Assembly (NCBI RefSeq): GCF_049389645.1
Contig: NZ_CP186540.1
Coordinates: forward strand, 1,302,001-1,366,000
Source of the DNA: Alkalibacterium sp049389645
GTDB lineage: Bacteria; Bacillota; Bacilli; Lactobacillales; Carnobacteriaceae_A
Length of the DNA stretch: 64,000 nt
Direction of reading: 5' to 3'
The notes below the pieces were generated by a model. It did not search any database. It was not told where the DNA came from and worked only from the letters and a program-made list of their open reading frames with translations. This document shows positions 30,705-37,857 of this stretch, in pieces. Position 1 is the stretch's first letter. Every line of letters starts with the position of its first letter. The position numbers and the translations under genes were made by a program.

Positions 30705-31160
30705 TTCGGCAAGCTCAGCGGAAAATCCAAGCGAGTGGTGCTAAGAAGGCCTAACTTCGGCAAGCTCAGTGGAAAATCCAAGCGAGTGGTGCTAAGAAGG
30801 CCTAACTTCGGCAAGCTCAGCGGAAAATCCTGGCGAGTGGTGCCAAGAAGGCCTAACTTCGGCAAGCTCAGTGGAAAATCAAAGTGAGTAGTGCTAAGAA
30901 GGCCTAACTTCGGCAAGCTCAGCGGAAAATCAAAGTGAGTGGTGCTAAGTAAGCCTAACTTCGGCAAGCTCAGTGGAAAATCCAAGCGAGTGGTGCTAAG
31001 TAAGCCTAACTTCGGCAAGCTCAGCGGAAAATCCAAGCGAGTGGTGCCAAGAAGGCCTAACTTCGGCAAGCTCAGTGGAAAATCAAAGTGAGTAGTGCTA
31101 AGAAGGCCTGACTTCGGCAAGCTCAGTGGAAAATCAAAGTGAGTAGTGACAAGAAAGCCT
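30705..31160. repeat. 51-bp tandem repeat array, nine units
   Basis: Units begin TTCGGCAAGCTCAG at 30705, 30756, 30807, 30858, 30909, 30960, 31011, 31062 and 31113, always exactly 51 bp apart with substitutions but no indels. About half of a further, degenerate unit precedes the first. There are no spacers, so it is not CRISPR. On the minus strand one frame stays open through all units (17-residue period beginning PKLGLL) but begins without ATG, GTG or a ribosome site. The array directly abuts a 5'-truncated rodA copy. The 51-bp (17-codon) period hints at a once-coding repeat, but I do not call a gene. Confidence 0.93.
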
Positions 31161-31451
31161 TGATTTGTGTATTTCGTGTAGATTTATCACATGGTCAGAG
31201 TGGTTTATGACACAAAAAACGAATTTTATGCGTACATAGCCACAGGAGTTATCATGAGGATCGTATTTCACGTTTTTGAAGATATAGGGATGAATATTGG
31301 GCTGCTCCCAATGACAGGTATTCCGTTCCCTTTTGTTTCTCAAGGGGGATCATCGCTCTTAGGAAATATGATGGGAATAGGATTGATAATGTCTATGTGT
31401 TACCATCACAAATCCTATTTGTTTTCTGGTGAGGGAGAAGAATTTTATTAG
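31160..31451 (+). pseudogene. rodA 3' fragment (decayed second copy)
   Basis: This encodes about the last 95 residues of a RodA homologous to the intact gene at 27654-28850. Shared blocks are NEFYAYIATGVIM, MNIGLLP, TGIP, PFVSQGGSSLLGNMMGIGLI and YHHKSY. The first 300 residues are missing, replaced by the 51-bp repeat array, and there is no proper start, so it cannot make a working enzyme. Diverged residues (MSMCYHHKSYLF against MSMRYHHKSYFF) show it is not a recent copy. Confidence 0.88.
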
Positions 31452-31506
31452 GGAGTATAAATCTAGTAATTTTGAAGCGATCAAGAAACAGAAAAACGAA
31501 TAAAAG

Positions 31507-31548
31507 AAAAAGTCGGTAAACCTTGGAATGGAGGCTTACCGACTTTTT
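31507..31548. terminator. Bidirectional terminator between the two pseudogenes
   Basis: AAAAAGTCGGTAA (31507-31519) and TTACCGACTTTTT (31536-31548), a perfect 13-bp stem with A and T tails on the two sides. Probably the original terminator of the decayed rodA and the convergent MFS copies. Confidence 0.85.
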
Positions 31549-31569
31549 CAACATCCTTTTAAGTAAAGT

Positions 31570-31785
31570 TTTGTGCCACAAAGAGTAAGGGGATGTTTAC
31601 CCAAGTGCAATGGTAAAGACCAAGGCAAATAAACCTGAACTTGTAAAGTATTAAGCGTAGCCAGCCAGAATCATGGTTAAATTCGCGCCTATTCCGGCTG
31701 AAAACGAAAGGATGTGGGGAATTCTGATGTATGATTCTTTTTTTGGAAATCCTGTTGTTTACAGCAATAAGGCTCATCAATTGCT
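31570..31785 (-). pseudogene. MFS transporter 3' fragment (decayed)
   Basis: The DNA matches the 3' end of the intact MFS gene (about 33912-34130) with many substitutions and small indels: TTTGTGCCAC, GTAAGGGGATGTTTA, AACCTG..TGTAAAGT, and CTGAAAACGAAAGGATG..GG occur in the same order. The minus-strand C-terminus still reads NIPLLFVAQ as in the intact protein. Frames are broken and the 5' 80% of the gene is missing. Confidence 0.8.
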
Positions 31786-31831
31786 CTATTCGGGATTTGA
31801 ACAGCCCTGATTTGGCTGAGGAGGATCATAA

Positions 31832-31972
31832 ATGGCGATATTTAAGATAACGTTTGTTTTCTTATCGGAGATCGTATCATCAAATGAATATTATGTTATA
31901 CTAGATTTTATAAAAATAGTCAGGAATCCTCTTAGAATAAATATCTTGAATGTAAACAGTAAGCATTTCTGA
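31832..31972 (+). CDS. Possible small protein, 46 aa, unknown
   Basis: A 46-codon frame starting MAIFKITFVF with an excellent ribosome site (GAGGAGG, 7 nt before ATG). The N-terminal half is hydrophobic, the rest mixed, and there are no cysteines. It lies in the degenerate stretch between the MFS fragment and clcA, so it may be a remnant or chance. A TATACT (31897-31902) within it could be a distant clcA promoter, which argues against coding. I do not recognise it. Confidence 0.2.
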   Translation: MAIFKITFVFLSEIVSSNEYYVILDFIKIVRNPLRINILNVNSKHF

Positions 31973-32119
31973 GAGTGTTTTTTCTCTTAATGTCAGGGAG
32001 TTAGGAACTTGAAAAATCAATAATACATACTCTGAATAATTTTTCTGATAAAGTATATAAAACAATGAATCCACGTAGCAAATCAAATGATATAAAAAAT
32101 AATAGTAAGGAGCAGCACT

Positions 32120-33661
32120 ATGATCAAAAATTTTTTACTGTCTCATTTTAAATTTATTGATTGGTCCAAAATCGCTTATGTTCTGAAAGGTATCCTTGTA
32201 GGGGCAGTTGCCGGAATAGTCGTGAGTGCTTTCCGATGGGCCGTTTATCGAATTCTAGATTTTATGCCATATATCTATTCCTTTTTACGTGATAACCCAG
32301 ATTGGATAATCGTTTGGGTTATTCTCGCTTTAGTAATTGCCTTTATCGTTATCTTGATAGGAAGAGATGAACCTGATATACAAGGGAATGGTGTGTCAGA
32401 ATTAAAAGGGCAACTGCAGGGTACCCTTAAACTCGATTGGTTTTCGATTTTATGGAAAAAATTTATTGCGAGTACGTTGGTTCTTGGCATGGGTCTCCCC
32501 GTCGGAAGAGAGGGCCCCTCCATTCAAATCGGAGGAGTAGTTGGACAAGGGTTAAATAAAGTCTTCAAAGGAAATAAATCCCAGGAGAACATATTTATAT
32601 CCGCGGGTGCGGCAGCGGGTTTATCTGCGGCGTTTAACGCCCCGCTATCAGGGTTAGTTATCATATTAGAAGAAGTCCACCACCGATTTTCAACAATTCT
32701 GATTCTGTCGGTTTTCTCAGCTTCGGTCACTGCCAATTACGTGGCGTTTCATATTTTTGGAGTTGAACCCGCATTATCGTTAGGGCGAATGAATGTGTTT
32801 CCGTTGGAGCATTATTTTTATCTGGTAGCTTTGGGTGCGAGCCTCGCGCTTGCCGGCTGGGTATTCCAGAAAGCTCTTTTTCAGATGCCAAAAATATATG
32901 CCAAGTTACCCATTCCTAAATATTTGTATGGGTTCATACCCTTCCTTATTGTTATTCCAACCGGATTATTTTGGGAGGATATGTTAGGCGGAGGTACAGG
33001 TATCATTACGACATTGGCTTCGGGTAGAACAGCGACAACCGTATTACTGGCTATTCTTCTGTTCAGATTTCTGACATTTAACATAGCTTTTGGATCCGGT
33101 ATTCCTGCGGGGGTTTTAATACCGATGCTATCAATGGGAGCGATACTAGGAGCGATATTTGGAAACATGGTCTTGGACGCAACCGGCCTGGATGATTTCT
33201 ATCTTAGAAGCTTCATCATTTATGCGATGGGCGGTTTTTTCACTTCGATTTCTAAAGCGCCTTTAACGGCTATTATATTAATTACCGAAATTACAGAATC
33301 GATATCTCAGATGATGCCTATTGCAGTAGTTTGTTTAACTGCCTATATCGTGGCGGATATCATTGGTCTCGAGCCTCTAGATGAAGTGACGCTAGAAAAC
33401 AAGACTTCACGCATTCCTACTGTCTTCGAAGGTAAACTATCGAACATTGATATTTTTATAGAACCGGATAGTTATTTAGATGGGGCTCTGTTAAGTAACC
33501 TGACGCTGCCTTATAATTCCAAAGTGCTCAGGATCAAACGTCATCATCATGAATTTATGCCCCACAGAGATACAGTCTTTCTAGCTGGAGACGAATTAAG
33601 AATCGCCTGTGACTCTGGATTTGTCAAAGAGGTGAATAAATACCTTGCAAAAGTCAACTGA
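32120..33661 (+). CDS. clcA: ClC-type chloride/proton transporter with C-terminal RCK_C domain
   Basis: 513 aa. The ClC membrane domain occupies about 20-420 and a TrkA-C/RCK_C-like domain the last 85 residues, which may sense a ligand. The gating glutamate is in GREGPSIQIGG (near 134-144). The internal proton glutamate is kept in LEEVHHRF (near 191), so exchange rather than channel activity is expected. The first filter motif reads GNGVSE instead of GSGIPE, putting Asn where E. coli ClC has Ser107, and AGVLIP replaces GGIFAP, so anion preference may differ. AAGGAG lies 8 nt upstream. Single gene, followed by a long hairpin. Confidence 0.88.
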   Translation: MIKNFLLSHFKFIDWSKIAYVLKGILVGAVAGIVVSAFRWAVYRILDFMPYIYSFLRDNPDWIIVWVILALVIAFIVILIGRDEPDIQGNGVSELKGQLQGTLKLDWFSILWKKFIASTLVLGMGLPVGREGPSIQIGGVVGQGLNKVFKGNKSQENIFISAGAAAGLSAAFNAPLSGLVIILEEVHHRFSTILILSVFSASVTANYVAFHIFGVEPALSLGRMNVFPLEHYFYLVALGASLALAGWVFQKALFQMPKIYAKLPIPKYLYGFIPFLIVIPTGLFWEDMLGGGTGIITTLASGRTATTVLLAILLFRFLTFNIAFGSGIPAGVLIPMLSMGAILGAIFGNMVLDATGLDDFYLRSFIIYAMGGFFTSISKAPLTAIILITEITESISQMMPIAVVCLTAYIVADIIGLEPLDEVTLENKTSRIPTVFEGKLSNIDIFIEPDSYLDGALLSNLTLPYNSKVLRIKRHHHEFMPHRDTVFLAGDELRIACDSGFVKEVNKYLAKVN

Positions 33662-33765
33662 TTATTTTATCTCAATTTCATTAAAAAACAGAGCATAGGT
33701 TACAGGGACAACTAATTAAGCGGTGGTTACAGCAGAACAATTTGGTGTAGTCTCGAATTTTGATC

Positions 33766-33818
33766 CCAAATACAAAAGGTCATTCTCCTGTAATCAGAGA
33801 ATGACCTTTTGTATTTGG
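33766..33818. terminator. Long perfect hairpin between clcA and MFS genes
   Basis: A 22-bp perfect inverted repeat (33766-33787 with 33797-33818, starting CCAAATACAAAAGG) around a 9-nt loop. Placed between convergent genes, it probably ends both transcripts, although the U-runs are short. The rest of 33662-33898 shows only a smaller hairpin overlapping the MFS stop (33868-33900). Confidence 0.7.
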
Positions 33819-33898
33819 TACGATCAATAGGATCGGATATTAGCAGATCAGCAATTGAACGCATGACAACGCCTTTGAAGCGATTCGCTTTAAAGGTG

Positions 33899-35128
33899 TT
33901 AAGCTCGTTTTAAAGCGTGTCTTTGTGCCACGAAAAGTAAGGGGATGTTTATCATGTGGAAGACAAGAGCCACAGTGAAAGCCAAGGTATATGAACCTGT
34001 AAAGTCATACGCATAGCCAACTAGAGTCATGGATAAAGCGGCGCCAATCCCCGCTGAAAACGAAAGGATGGGGTAAATTCTGACGTATAACTCTTCTCCA
34101 AAAAATTCTGTCGTTAAGAGCGGTAAAGCGACTGAAGGAATCGTAAAGACGGTACCAAATAGAAAGGCTGCGAATATCAGAAGATAGATATTGGTCAGTG
34201 TCAGAAGCATGACGATGCTTGCTGCATTAAGAATCAGCGTGAGGACGCTGGATCTAATGATTCCTAAATAGTCGCTCAATGAACCGAAGATAAGTTTAAA
34301 GGTGATATTTCCGATCATGACAGCAGATAACAACACACCACCAATTTGTTCAGACAGAAAGTTTGATTCTGCAAAACCGGGTAAGTGCTGTGAAATCCCT
34401 GCTATTGATGTGTGGGTAAATGCAATCACAAAAATAAGTATAAAGGCTATATTAGTGTAAGAAAAATTGAGCCAGTTCGGTTTTTTAATCAGACGTTCCG
34501 CTGCATCCTTTGAATCGTCATGACCATAAGGAAGAAGCCCTTCGTCTTTGGGATCCAGAGAGTAGGGGAAAAGTATAGCGGGTAAAGCCAACACTATCAT
34601 GAGCAGTCCCATAGCGATGAAAGCATTCTCCCAGCCAAATGAACTGATTAATGTGGTGAATATGGGTGAGAAGACAGCACCCGCGATGCCGCTGAAACTA
34701 AAAGAGAGGCTCATTGCCAATCCTCTTTTCTTTTCAAACCAGTTATTAATAATGAGAGACAGGGGGACCATCGCATAAAGACCGGCTCCAATCCCTCGAA
34801 TCGTACCAAGTATGTAAAATACCCATATCTGATTAGTGAAAGCCATTGCGATGGTAGATAAAGAAGCGAGGGCAACACCAGTGGTTAATATTTTCTTCCA
34901 GCCAAAGCGATAAATAAGCGGGGCGAAAAATAAAGAGATAACTGCCAGAGAAATGGACGACAACGTGGCGTGCATGGCAAAGGTTCCTCGGTAAACTTCT
35001 AAATCTTCAGAAACAGGTGTGTAAAAAACGCCGATCACGTTCATTGTCAATCCGATGGCACTTGCGAACATCAGGCAGCTTACAGCTAAAACCAGCCAGT
35101 GCTTCAAACTCTTTGAGGGGGTATTCAT
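33899..35128 (-). CDS. Major facilitator superfamily transporter
   Basis: 409 aa, 12 predicted membrane segments in two halves joined by a loop near residues 195-220 (DPKDEGLLPYGHDDSKD). A proline/glycine-rich GTIRGIGAGLYAMVP (near 108) and LIINNWFEKKRGLAMS (near 124-139) follow the motif pattern of the oxalate/formate and monocarboxylate-like branch. The substrate is unknown. The start ATG follows GAAGAGG by about 9 nt. A decayed copy of its 3' end lies at 31570-31785, so this locus was once duplicated. Confidence 0.85.
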   Translation of the reverse strand: MNTPSKSLKHWLVLAVSCLMFASAIGLTMNVIGVFYTPVSEDLEVYRGTFAMHATLSSISLAVISLFFAPLIYRFGWKKILTTGVALASLSTIAMAFTNQIWVFYILGTIRGIGAGLYAMVPLSLIINNWFEKKRGLAMSLSFSFSGIAGAVFSPIFTTLISSFGWENAFIAMGLLMIVLALPAILFPYSLDPKDEGLLPYGHDDSKDAAERLIKKPNWLNFSYTNIAFILIFVIAFTHTSIAGISQHLPGFAESNFLSEQIGGVLLSAVMIGNITFKLIFGSLSDYLGIIRSSVLTLILNAASIVMLLTLTNIYLLIFAAFLFGTVFTIPSVALPLLTTEFFGEELYVRIYPILSFSAGIGAALSMTLVGYAYDFTGSYTLAFTVALVFHMINIPLLFVAQRHALKRA

Positions 35129-35164
35129 TTAAAGTAGACCTCTTCCTAGTGATATATTACATTT

Positions 35165-35194
35165 AGTATACTAGCACATTCTCATTAAAGTAAA
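35165..35194 (-). promoter_or_regulatory. MFS gene promoter
   Basis: Minus strand: TTTACT (35194-35189), an 18-bp spacer, TATACT (35170-35165), about 35 bp before the MFS start codon. Confidence 0.6.
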
Positions 35195-35234
35195 GCCTAT
35201 TCAAGAAAACAATAAAGGGGAAGCGAAATTAGTC

Positions 35235-35263
35235 TTGCATTAATGATAGACACTTGGTAAAAT
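35235..35263 (+). promoter_or_regulatory. pyrP promoter
   Basis: TTGCAT (35235-35240), a 17-bp spacer and TAAAAT (35258-35263). Transcription would begin near 35270, giving a leader of about 210 nt with a PyrR site and terminator. Confidence 0.7.
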
Positions 35264-35278
35264 AGAAGAAAGCAAAAT

Positions 35279-35311
35279 TCCTTTAATTCTATTCAGAGAG
35301 ATAGAAAAGGA
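35279..35311 (+). promoter_or_regulatory. PyrR-binding loop (anti-antiterminator)
   Basis: A TCCTTT/AAAGGA outer stem with inner stem TCTAT/ATAGA around TTCAGAGAG. The CAGAGAG apical sequence with purine-rich flanks is the hallmark of PyrR binding loops. PyrR bound with UMP would stabilise this fold and let the downstream terminator (35414) form, shutting off the permease when uridine nucleotides are plentiful. Confidence 0.75.
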
Positions 35312-35413
35312 TGGAAAAATTTTATAAGCTAAAATGTCTAGGAGTATGCTGCACGTGTTAATTGCGTGAAGACAGTTATTCTGAAACGGAATTAGCATCC
35401 ATCTTACCTAAAG

Positions 35414-35445
35414 GTCCTTTTGCACAATGAAAAGGGCATTTTTTT
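35414..35445 (+). terminator. Attenuator terminator before pyrP
   Basis: GTCCTTTT (35414-35421) pairs with AAAAGGGC (35430-35437), one G-U, followed by an A and a T-run. It lies 34 bp before the permease start, inside the leader. Confidence 0.75.
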
Positions 35446-35478
35446 ATGCCCAAAAATAAGGAAGAGGGATGATTAAGT

Positions 35479-36765
35479 ATGGCAGTTATACAACGACCAT
35501 TAATATTAGACGTGGAGGATAAACCGACTCTCTTTACAGGGTTGTTTTTAAGTCTACAGCACGTGTTTGCAATGTTCGGGGCAACGATACTCGTCCCTGT
35601 GCTACTCAATATGCCTGTCTCCGTTGCGCTATTAGCGAGTGGAGTCGGCACGATCATTTATCAGATCGCAACAAAAGCGAAAGTGCCAGTTTATCTCGGT
35701 TCGTCATTTGCCTATATTGCCGCGATGCAAATAGCGATAGAGCAAATGGGCGGTGACATCAGCGCCGCACAGACGGGCGTCATCATGGCCGGGCTGCTTT
35801 ATATTGTTATTGCCGGGATCGTACGATTCGCCGGAACGGCTTGGGTGGATACCATTTTGCCTCCGATAGTTATTGGACCAATGATCATGGTTATCGGGTT
35901 AGGCTTAGCCAGCAATGCTGTCCAAAGCGCAGGCTTCGTCATGGATTCCGACTGGCGCACGATTCTAGTTGCCGTTTCGACCTTTTTGATCACAGCATTT
36001 ATTAATACTTCCGCCAAAGGATTTATGAAAATCATCCCTTTCTTGATAGGCATAGTCGGCGGGTACATTTTGGCGATACTTTTGGGTATTGTCGATTTTA
36101 CCGCAGTAGCAGAAGCACGGTGGTTTGCTTTGCCAGAATTGTATCTCCCCTTTGAAACCAACACCTTCAATAATTATTCGTTTTACTTCGGACCGGAATC
36201 TTGGGCGATCCTGCCTATCGTGTTAGTCACTGTGGCTGAACATATTGGTGATCACACGGTTTTAGGAAAAATCTGTGACAGAGAGTTTTTAAAAGAACCC
36301 GGTTTGAAACGCACGTTGATCGGTGACGGCGCAGCAACAGCTGTGTCAGCCTTTTTCGGCGGACCGGCCAATACAACTTACGGAGAAAATACAGGCGTCA
36401 TCGGTATGACGCGCATAGCGTCTGTTTCAGTCATTAGAAACGCGGCCTTTATTGCCATTACTTTAAGTTTTATGGGCAAGTTTACGGCACTCATTTCAAC
36501 CATCCCAGGTGCGGTCCTTGGTGGGATGTCTATCCTGTTATATGGAGTCATCGCAAGTAACGGACTGAAAGTCATGATCGAAGATAAAGTAGACTTCAAT
36601 CAGTCCAGAAATCTGGTTATTGCAAGTTCGATGTTGGTGATTGGCTTGGGCGGCGCAGTGTTTGACATCGCAGGCTTTATGACCTTGTCAGGAACAGCTC
36701 TCAGTGCTATCGTAGGGATCGTCCTCAACCAGTTGTTACCAAAACAAGAAACGGAAGAGGAGTAA
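35479..36765 (+). CDS. pyrP: Uracil permease (NCS2/NAT family)
   Basis: 428 aa with about 14 membrane segments. QHVFAMFGATILVP (near 27-40) is the family start motif. The substrate-site glutamate is in VAEHIGDHTVLG (near 253), and GPANTTYGENTG (near 295-306) with its second glutamate is characteristic of UraA/PyrP uracil transporters rather than xanthine permeases. The PyrR leader independently points to pyrimidines. It imports uracil with protons for the salvage pathway. No other pyr gene is adjacent. GAAGAGGG precedes the ATG. Confidence 0.92.
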   Translation: MAVIQRPLILDVEDKPTLFTGLFLSLQHVFAMFGATILVPVLLNMPVSVALLASGVGTIIYQIATKAKVPVYLGSSFAYIAAMQIAIEQMGGDISAAQTGVIMAGLLYIVIAGIVRFAGTAWVDTILPPIVIGPMIMVIGLGLASNAVQSAGFVMDSDWRTILVAVSTFLITAFINTSAKGFMKIIPFLIGIVGGYILAILLGIVDFTAVAEARWFALPELYLPFETNTFNNYSFYFGPESWAILPIVLVTVAEHIGDHTVLGKICDREFLKEPGLKRTLIGDGAATAVSAFFGGPANTTYGENTGVIGMTRIASVSVIRNAAFIAITLSFMGKFTALISTIPGAVLGGMSILLYGVIASNGLKVMIEDKVDFNQSRNLVIASSMLVIGLGGAVFDIAGFMTLSGTALSAIVGIVLNQLLPKQETEEE

Positions 36766-36801
36766 GTCTCGAGCAAGTACTAGATATCAAGTGAACATCC
36801 G

Positions 36802-36830
36802 TTGTGATACAGCCCTTAGCATAGTATACT
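36802..36830 (+). promoter_or_regulatory. Promoter of the RsmC-like gene
   Basis: TTGTGA (36802-36807), a 17-bp spacer and TATACT (36825-36830), 38 bp before the start codon. Confidence 0.65.
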
Positions 36831-36867
36831 GTTAGAGAAGAGTTCTAAGGGAAAGAGGCTTTATAAA

Positions 36868-37470
36868 ATGACTGATCACTATTACACTTCTAAGCCGAGC
36901 GCAAAAGAGAATGAAAAGAGTTTTGAAGTGGATTTAAAAGGTATCAAATTAAAATTATATACAGATTCAGGTGTTTTTTCCAAAGACCGCGTCGATTTCG
37001 GGTCACAAGTCTTGATCGAAGCCATCGATCCCGCTGTTTTTCCGAATGAAAAAGTATTGGACATGGGTTGCGGATATGGACCGGTAGGCTTGTCGCTGGC
37101 TAAAGCCTATCCAGAATTGACCGTTCAGATGGTGGATGTCAATGAACGAGCAATCAATCTTGCCAGGAAGAATGCTGAGAAAAACAAGATCGAAAATGTT
37201 GATATTTATCTTTCTTCCATATATGAACAGGTAAAAGAGCAGGCGTTTGGTGCCGTGATTTCTAATCCGCCGATTCGTGCGGGCAAAAAAGTCGTGCATC
37301 AGATCATTTCAGATGCCTATGAGCATTTGGCCGACAAAGGTGTGCTGATTATTGTGATTCAAAAGAAACAGGGCGCACCGAGTGCCAACCAGAGAATGAT
37401 TGATGTGTTTGGCAATGTGGAGCGTATCGGTCTAGTTAAAGGCTATTGGGTTTTGCAATCAATTAAATAA
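36868..37470 (+). CDS. RsmC-like class I SAM methyltransferase (YbxB)
   Basis: 200 aa. The SAM-binding motif VLDMGCGYGPVGL lies near residues 64-76, an acidic motif VDVNERAINLA near 90, and the catalytic SNPPIRAG near 131. NPP[IF] is typical of base N-methyltransferases that modify G in 16S rRNA (RsmC) and relatives. This is the Firmicutes YbxB form, which lies just before rpoB in Bacillus as it does here. Target residue not proven. It has its own promoter and terminator. Confidence 0.85.
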   Translation: MTDHYYTSKPSAKENEKSFEVDLKGIKLKLYTDSGVFSKDRVDFGSQVLIEAIDPAVFPNEKVLDMGCGYGPVGLSLAKAYPELTVQMVDVNERAINLARKNAEKNKIENVDIYLSSIYEQVKEQAFGAVISNPPIRAGKKVVHQIISDAYEHLADKGVLIIVIQKKQGAPSANQRMIDVFGNVERIGLVKGYWVLQSIK

Positions 37471-37482
37471 AAAATTTGGTGG

Positions 37483-37529
37483 AAAGAATAACCTTTGACT
37501 CTACAGGCAAAGGTTATTCTTTTTTTGTA
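37483..37529 (+). terminator. Terminator after the RsmC-like gene
   Basis: AAAGAATAACCTTTG (37483-37497) pairs perfectly with CAAAGGTTATTCTTT (37508-37522), followed by further T. A second small hairpin (CCACT/AGTGG) follows, just before the rpoB promoter. Confidence 0.92.
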
Positions 37530-37553
37530 TCCACTTTAACAGTGGATTTGTTC

Positions 37554-37582
37554 TTGACATATAGATGGCTTTAATATAAAAT
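37554..37582 (+). promoter_or_regulatory. rpoBC promoter
   Basis: Perfect TTGACA (37554-37559), a 17-bp spacer and TAAAAT (37577-37582). It implies a leader of about 265 nt before rpoB. Confidence 0.8.
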
Positions 37583-37589
37583 TAGTAGA

Positions 37590-37857
37590 CGCTTAACAAA
37601 GTATGAAAATGAAATACGTGCGAAATATTGTCCGTACGCGATTTTTGAAGCTAAACAAAAGAATGTGTGATGATTGCGACTGTATCTTTCACTAATCTTT
37701 TGTATTTTTTTTGGTCTAAAATAGGTTGAAACCCTAAATTTTAAACGAATGGTAACATTCGTAACAAGATTGTAATGTTTTTATTGAAAATATTTCGATT
37801 CAGACCGAGTGGCTTTTGATTATGGCGATTAGTGATTAATAATAAGGGGTGAAGAGG
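37590..37857 (+). promoter_or_regulatory. Long rpoB leader with terminator-like hairpin
   Basis: Nothing coding is seen. CAAAAGA (37656-37662) pairs with TCTTTTG (37696-37702), with GTGA/TCAC inside, followed by TA and T8, a plausible early terminator. A GCG-rich hairpin (around 37619-37640) and ACGAATG/CATTCGT (37744-37760) also occur. A structured RNA upstream of rpoB (Lacto-rpoB motif) is known in Lactobacillales; I cannot confirm identity by eye. Confidence 0.5.

Noticed and set aside
30701..31120. 139-residue minus-strand frame across the 51-bp repeats
   Set aside because: It begins at a TTG inside a repeat with no ribosome site, and the open upstream extension has no ATG or GTG. Kept as a repeat, not a gene.
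30705..31160. CRISPR array
   Set aside because: Units are contiguous at 51 bp with no unique spacers and no cas genes nearby.
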